Below are positions 60,972-64,000 of a stretch of DNA of 64,000 nucleotides, piece after piece. The notes under the pieces were generated by a model, which saw only the letters and a program-made list of their open reading frames with translations, did not search any database and was not told the origin of the DNA. Source of the stretch: Mycolicibacterium sp. CBMA 247 (GTDB lineage Bacteria; Actinomycetota; Actinomycetes; Mycobacteriales; Mycobacteriaceae); contig NZ_VTGX01000004.1 of the NCBI RefSeq assembly GCF_009729095.1, positions 372,001 to 436,000 of the forward strand, written 5' to 3'. The position numbers were made by a program, and so were the translations under genes. Each line of letters begins with the position of its first letter. Positions within the stretch are counted from its first letter, which is position 1.

Positions 60972-61590
60972 TCGCCACTCCCTGCAGGTGTGGTGTGCAC
61001 GGCGGCGGCACCAGCGTCCGGCGGATGCGGCGCAGCCCGCTGGTGTCGAATCCGGCCGCGGCGATCGCGTCGACGGTGCGGCGGTTCGGCTCACAGCCGG
61101 ACGACAACCACGCCCACGGCCTCGCGATCAGGTCCTGGAATCGACCCATCAGGCCTTCACCGCGCACATGCTCGAGAACGACCAACCGGCCTCCCGGCGC
61201 CAGGACGCGCCGGATCTCCGCGAGCGTGGCAGCCACATCGTCGACCGAACACAGCACCAGCCCGACGTGGACTGAATCGAAACTGTTGTCCGGGAACGGA
61301 ATCGATTCACCGACCCCGTCGACGACATCGACATCGATGCCGTGGCGCCGGGCACGAGCGGACGCCATTCGCCGCATCGCCGCCACCGGTTCCACTGCTG
61401 CGACTGACGTCACCGCGGCCGGCAGGAACAGTAGATCGCTTCCCGGCCCCAGCCCGACCAACAGCAACCGGCCCGTCGCCTGGCTCATCGCCTCCCGACG
61501 GTACCGGCGGTAGAACAGCCGGTCGAACACCGGCATGCCGAGCCGATACACGTACGGGAACAACGGATTACGGCGCTTCAATCGAGGCAC
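60958..61590 (-). CDS. Class I SAM-dependent methyltransferase
   Basis: 210 residues from a GTG at 61590, overlapping the DUF4389 gene by 13 bp. SAM-binding motif I is LLLVGLGPGSDLLFL, then AVEPVAAMRRMA (acidic end of strand 2), FDSVHVGLVLCSVDD, and LAPGGRLVVLEHVRGEG. It is of the UbiE/Methyltransf_11 kind with unknown acceptor. It is the last gene of the leftward operon of monooxygenase, DUF4389 protein and methyltransferase. Confidence 0.83.
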   Translation of the reverse strand: MPRLKRRNPLFPYVYRLGMPVFDRLFYRRYRREAMSQATGRLLLVGLGPGSDLLFLPAAVTSVAAVEPVAAMRRMASARARRHGIDVDVVDGVGESIPFPDNSFDSVHVGLVLCSVDDVAATLAEIRRVLAPGGRLVVLEHVRGEGLMGRFQDLIARPWAWLSSGCEPNRRTVDAIAAAGFDTSGLRRIRRTLVPPPCTPHLQGVATIRR

Positions 61591-62192
61591 CCCAGATCCA
61601 GTCGGAACGGTGGGTATTCGTCGCGCATCAACGAGACATACACCGCGACCCGATAACGCCACCGGACAATTCCCATGAGGAGGTCGAACATCTCTTGCGA
61701 GATCGTCCCTCTGACCAACAAACGCACCGCGGAGATGACGCAAAGAACCTGTAGCAGTGGCTCCATCGCCCAGCAGACGATGATCTGCGGAAGCGCCAAC
61801 ACCCACCACTTCACCAGGACTGCCCAGTTGATCAGTCGTTCCGGATAGTCGACCTCGAGATCGCCCGGATAGTCGGGGCTGGATGCGAACGTGAAAGGTG
61901 GGTATTTGTCGGTGCTGTTCATCGGAAACCGGTAGTTCATCACTCGCCACGACCAGCGCAGCACCCCGACGTTGAAATCGAAGAGGGGCCGGGGATACCG
62001 CCCGGTGAACAATATGGCGACACCTGCGACAAGGGTCGACAGCGGATACAACAGGTAGAGACCGAGCAATATCGGGTAGTGCGGAACAGCCAGCACGCAC
62101 CATTTGACGAGCCAGAGCCGTCGCGACGGCGCGTCTATCGCGCCTCGCACTCGTACGGCACCGGCTGGCCCGGACATCGCCGGCACCGTCAT
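61578..62192 (-). CDS. DUF4389 membrane protein
   Basis: 204 residues. Two repeats of a helix pair followed by a conserved motif, YPRPLFDFNVGVLRWSWRVM and SQEMFDLLMGIVRWRYRVAV, each with FD-x-GxxRWxxRV, as in DUF4389. About four membrane helices (LAVPHYPILLGLYLLYPLST and VLVKWWVLALPQIIVCWAME). The start overlaps the monooxygenase stop by 4 bp (ATGA). Function unknown. Confidence 0.85.
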   Translation of the reverse strand: MTVPAMSGPAGAVRVRGAIDAPSRRLWLVKWCVLAVPHYPILLGLYLLYPLSTLVAGVAILFTGRYPRPLFDFNVGVLRWSWRVMNYRFPMNSTDKYPPFTFASSPDYPGDLEVDYPERLINWAVLVKWWVLALPQIIVCWAMEPLLQVLCVISAVRLLVRGTISQEMFDLLMGIVRWRYRVAVYVSLMRDEYPPFRLDLGCLD

Positions 62193-63430
62193 CGCTGCCG
62201 GCAGATCGTCGCGGCGGCGAGGTCCCGGCTGATTTCCGCGGCCATCCGACGGTGGCTCAACACCTGCAAGAACGTCGCAAGCGCCCAGGTCATGAACCGG
62301 TCCGAGATCATCGCCGCGGGCCTCAGCACGGCCTCACCGTGCGACACCTGCAACGAGGCCACCCGGGACACGACCGCGACCCGGTGTCGTCGGGTCTTCT
62401 CATACCAGCGCAGCGCGGCAGACAGGTCCCTGTGTGAGCCGTTCTGGAAGTGCGAAAGCGCCTTGCACAACACCATCGTGTCGAGCAGTGCCTGGTTGGT
62501 CCCTTGCGCGAGAGTGGGCGGCATGGTGTGGGCCGCGTCGCCGAGCAGGGTCAGCGCTCCCCGACCTGGCCCGGGCACGGGATGCCGGAAGTGCGGATAG
62601 GGCGAATGGGCGAGATCGTCGTCGGTGAGCGTCGCAAGTACTCGATCGACGGGCTCGGACCATCCGGTGAAATGGGATCGGATCATCTCGATCGGGCGCT
62701 CTGGCCTGACGAAGTCGGACGACCAGGGCAAGTCGAACCACCACTGCACATCGGTACCCCCGGCCGGCCACAGGCCGAGGTTCCCGTGCTCACCGATGAC
62801 GATCCTGGCGACCCGCTCATCTGTGCCGTCCGGAAGGGTTGCCAGTCCCTGCCAGCTGCACCAGCCGGTCGGCTCGGCGTGATGTGCGCCGACGATCTCG
62901 CGAACCTTGGAGTGCAGGCCGTCCGCGCCGATCACCAGATCTCCGTCAGCGCAATCGCCGTCGGCGAAGTCGATCCGAACCCCGCCGTTGCTGCTGACGA
63001 CGCCGACCGCCTGGGCGTTGCACCGAATCCGTTCGGCCGGAAATCCCTCCAGCAGCCGTTCGAGCAGGACCCGGCGCGGAACCATTCGAACTGGTGCACC
63101 CAGTCGGTTCGCGATCGCAGTCACGTTCAAGGTGGCGAGCGGACGCCCCGTCGATGTCACGACCCGGACGGCGGACAGTCGCTGGCCGGCGCCGTCCATC
63201 CCGACACCCAGCTGGCTCAACACGGTTTCGCCGTTGGACCAGATGGTCACGGCGCCGCCGCCGGCCTTTACCTCGGGACGCTGCTCGAACACAGTGACGT
63301 CATGGCCGTCCCGCAACAATCCCCGGGCAATGGAAATACCACCCACCCCAGCGCCGACGACAAGGATCCGAAGCGATCCTTTCGGCGCTGGCTGACTACG
63401 GTTCCGGCGCTCGGGCCGTTTTGGGCCCAC
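62189..63430 (-). CDS. FAD-dependent monooxygenase (PHBH/UbiH-like)
   Basis: 413 residues from a GTG at 63430. GxGxxG FAD-binding motif in RILVVGAGVGGISIARGL at about 22-38, the DG motif DGDLVIGADGLHSKVRE near 170, and the second FAD motif GDAAHTMPPTLAQGTNQAL near 300. It hydroxylates an aromatic or isoprenoid substrate with NAD(P)H. First gene of the three-gene leftward operon; the substrate may be shared with the methyltransferase. Confidence 0.9.
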   Translation of the reverse strand: MGPKRPERRNRSQPAPKGSLRILVVGAGVGGISIARGLLRDGHDVTVFEQRPEVKAGGGAVTIWSNGETVLSQLGVGMDGAGQRLSAVRVVTSTGRPLATLNVTAIANRLGAPVRMVPRRVLLERLLEGFPAERIRCNAQAVGVVSSNGGVRIDFADGDCADGDLVIGADGLHSKVREIVGAHHAEPTGWCSWQGLATLPDGTDERVARIVIGEHGNLGLWPAGGTDVQWWFDLPWSSDFVRPERPIEMIRSHFTGWSEPVDRVLATLTDDDLAHSPYPHFRHPVPGPGRGALTLLGDAAHTMPPTLAQGTNQALLDTMVLCKALSHFQNGSHRDLSAALRWYEKTRRHRVAVVSRVASLQVSHGEAVLRPAAMISDRFMTWALATFLQVLSHRRMAAEISRDLAAATICRQR

Positions 63431-63469
63431 GGCTCAATTTATGTCCGATGCAGGTCCGCTGTACAGCGT

Positions 63470-64000
63470 TCAGCCCAGCCGACCGGGCATTGCCGGCCCA
63501 GCTGACACCACGACCACGGGCCGCGGGAACCGCAGCGTCGCGCAGGCGTCATCGAGGGCCATCTCAATGGCCTCGGCGAACTCTGACAGGTCGTCGGGAC
63601 CTGCGTCCAAGTCGAACCCGCCGCCGACCAGCACTCGGGTGAGCACCACGCCATGCGCTCGGCGTATGTCAGCCATCGCCTCGATCGTGTCACCGACTGC
63701 CGCCGGATACCCGGTGAAATAGTCTTGCCCCGAATCGATTTCGCCATACAAGCCAACCAAATCGAGCCGAGGTCCGTCCAGGACAGCGGCCACCGCATCG
63801 GCACCCGTCACCCCCAGGATCACCCGTTGGCGACGGTGCCGCACGGCACAAGAGGCCAGCAGATGGATCTGGTCGACGCTGTTCGCCACCACCCGGCCCA
63901 CCCCGAGGTTGGCGCTACAGAACACCAACTCGTCACCGCTGAACCCCTCGGCGTGCACCACCAACCGCATCGGATGGATGCCCGCACCGATCGCCACCGC
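63470..64000 (-). CDS. Fold-type III PLP enzyme (Orn/DAP decarboxylase-like), 5' end outside window, short C-terminus
   Basis: 177 residues visible, running off the right edge. The barrel region fits the family: RLVVHAEGFSGDELVFCSAN, GVGRVVANSVDQIHLLASC, then LDLVGLYGEIDSGQDYFTGY and TRVLVGGGFDL (the glycine-rich phosphate loop). It ends VVSAGPAMPGRLG, where typical decarboxylases continue for a further beta-domain of about 100 residues. It may be a short variant or a 3'-truncated gene. The stop lies 40 bp before the monooxygenase start. Confidence 0.55.
   Translation of the reverse strand, partial: AVAIGAGIHPMRLVVHAEGFSGDELVFCSANLGVGRVVANSVDQIHLLASCAVRHRRQRVILGVTGADAVAAVLDGPRLDLVGLYGEIDSGQDYFTGYPAAVGDTIEAMADIRRAHGVVLTRVLVGGGFDLDAGPDDLSEFAEAIEMALDDACATLRFPRPVVVVSAGPAMPGRLG

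Noticed and set aside
60033..61094. 353-codon open frame on the minus strand
   Set aside because: Antisense to the FtsX-type permease; low-complexity charged sequence.

Overview
The window looks like a high-GC actinobacterial chromosome, most probably a mycobacterium (Mycolicibacterium or Mycobacterium). The evidence is gene content: an Ltp1-type SCP2 thiolase, an Msm Dps2-type ferritin, DUF4193, DUF3349 and DUF3060 proteins, a WhiB protein, a cutinase, an F420/deazaflavin-type oxidoreductase, an Rv3406-like dioxygenase and a phiRv1/phiRv2-like capsid remnant. Start codons are often GTG, and genes are often coupled by 4-bp ATGA or GTGA overlaps.

Layout. 1-5.3 kb: lipid metabolism (partial NAD(P)-binding reductase, ltp1, TetR with divergent alpha/beta hydrolase, acyl-CoA ligase). 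5.4-10 kb: small secreted proteins including two distant paralogues, an oxalyl-CoA decarboxylase remnant, a cupin, Dps and a DctA-type dicarboxylate carrier. 10.1-12.4 kb: a CitA/CitB-type two-component system that probably senses the same kind of substrate. 12.4-19.5 kb: beta-propeller, DUF3060 protein, polar amino-acid ABC importer (fused binding protein-permease plus ATPase), TauD/AtsK dioxygenase and small conserved proteins. 19.5-21.5 kb: arsenic module (ArsR, ArsI/CadI, Acr3). 22.3-26.1 kb: a tight four-gene operon (ferredoxin-fold protein, Dyp-type peroxidase homologue, unknown protein, BASS-type carrier) overlapped tail-to-tail by a large LuxR/MalT-like regulator. 28.5-37.6 kb: S58 peptidase, PhoU-WhiB pair, DUF3349, Kup, GH16 glucanase, TetR with doubled operator and divergent alpha/beta hydrolase, MDR oxidoreductase. 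37.8-40.8 kb: envelope or secreted proteins and a cutinase.

40.9-57.06 kb is foreign. It is bounded on the right by an intact tRNA gene with a UAA anticodon (57038-57114) and on the left by a 26-nt copy of that tRNA's 3' end (40913-40938). A third tRNA 3' fragment with a different T-stem lies at 46153-46196, so the region reads as two elements integrated one after the other at one tRNA. The right element (about 46.2-57.06 kb, 10.9 kb) has an integrase, an AlpA/excisionase-like protein, three tandem operator palindromes, small early genes, an HNH nuclease, large terminase, portal, scaffold, HK97-like capsid and two head-tail connectors. It has no recognisable tail, lysis or maturation-protease genes, which is the gene set of a capsid-forming phage satellite (cf-PICI-like), not a phage. 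The left element (about 40.94-46.15 kb) is decayed: a thrice-frameshifted phiRv1/phiRv2-type capsid gene plus cargo (a DUF2971 protein, a two-helix membrane protein and a VapBC45-like DUF433/DUF5615 toxin-antitoxin pair).

57.2-64 kb returns to host genes: deazaflavin-type oxidoreductase, MacB/FtsX-type ABC exporter, then a coupled flavin monooxygenase, DUF4389 protein and methyltransferase operon, and a fold-type III PLP enzyme cut by the window edge.

Two copies of a 64-65 bp nested palindrome (29654-29717 and 34453-34517) and a 30-nt exact duplication at the end of whiB record smaller rearrangements. All calls come from reading the sequence; no database search was run.
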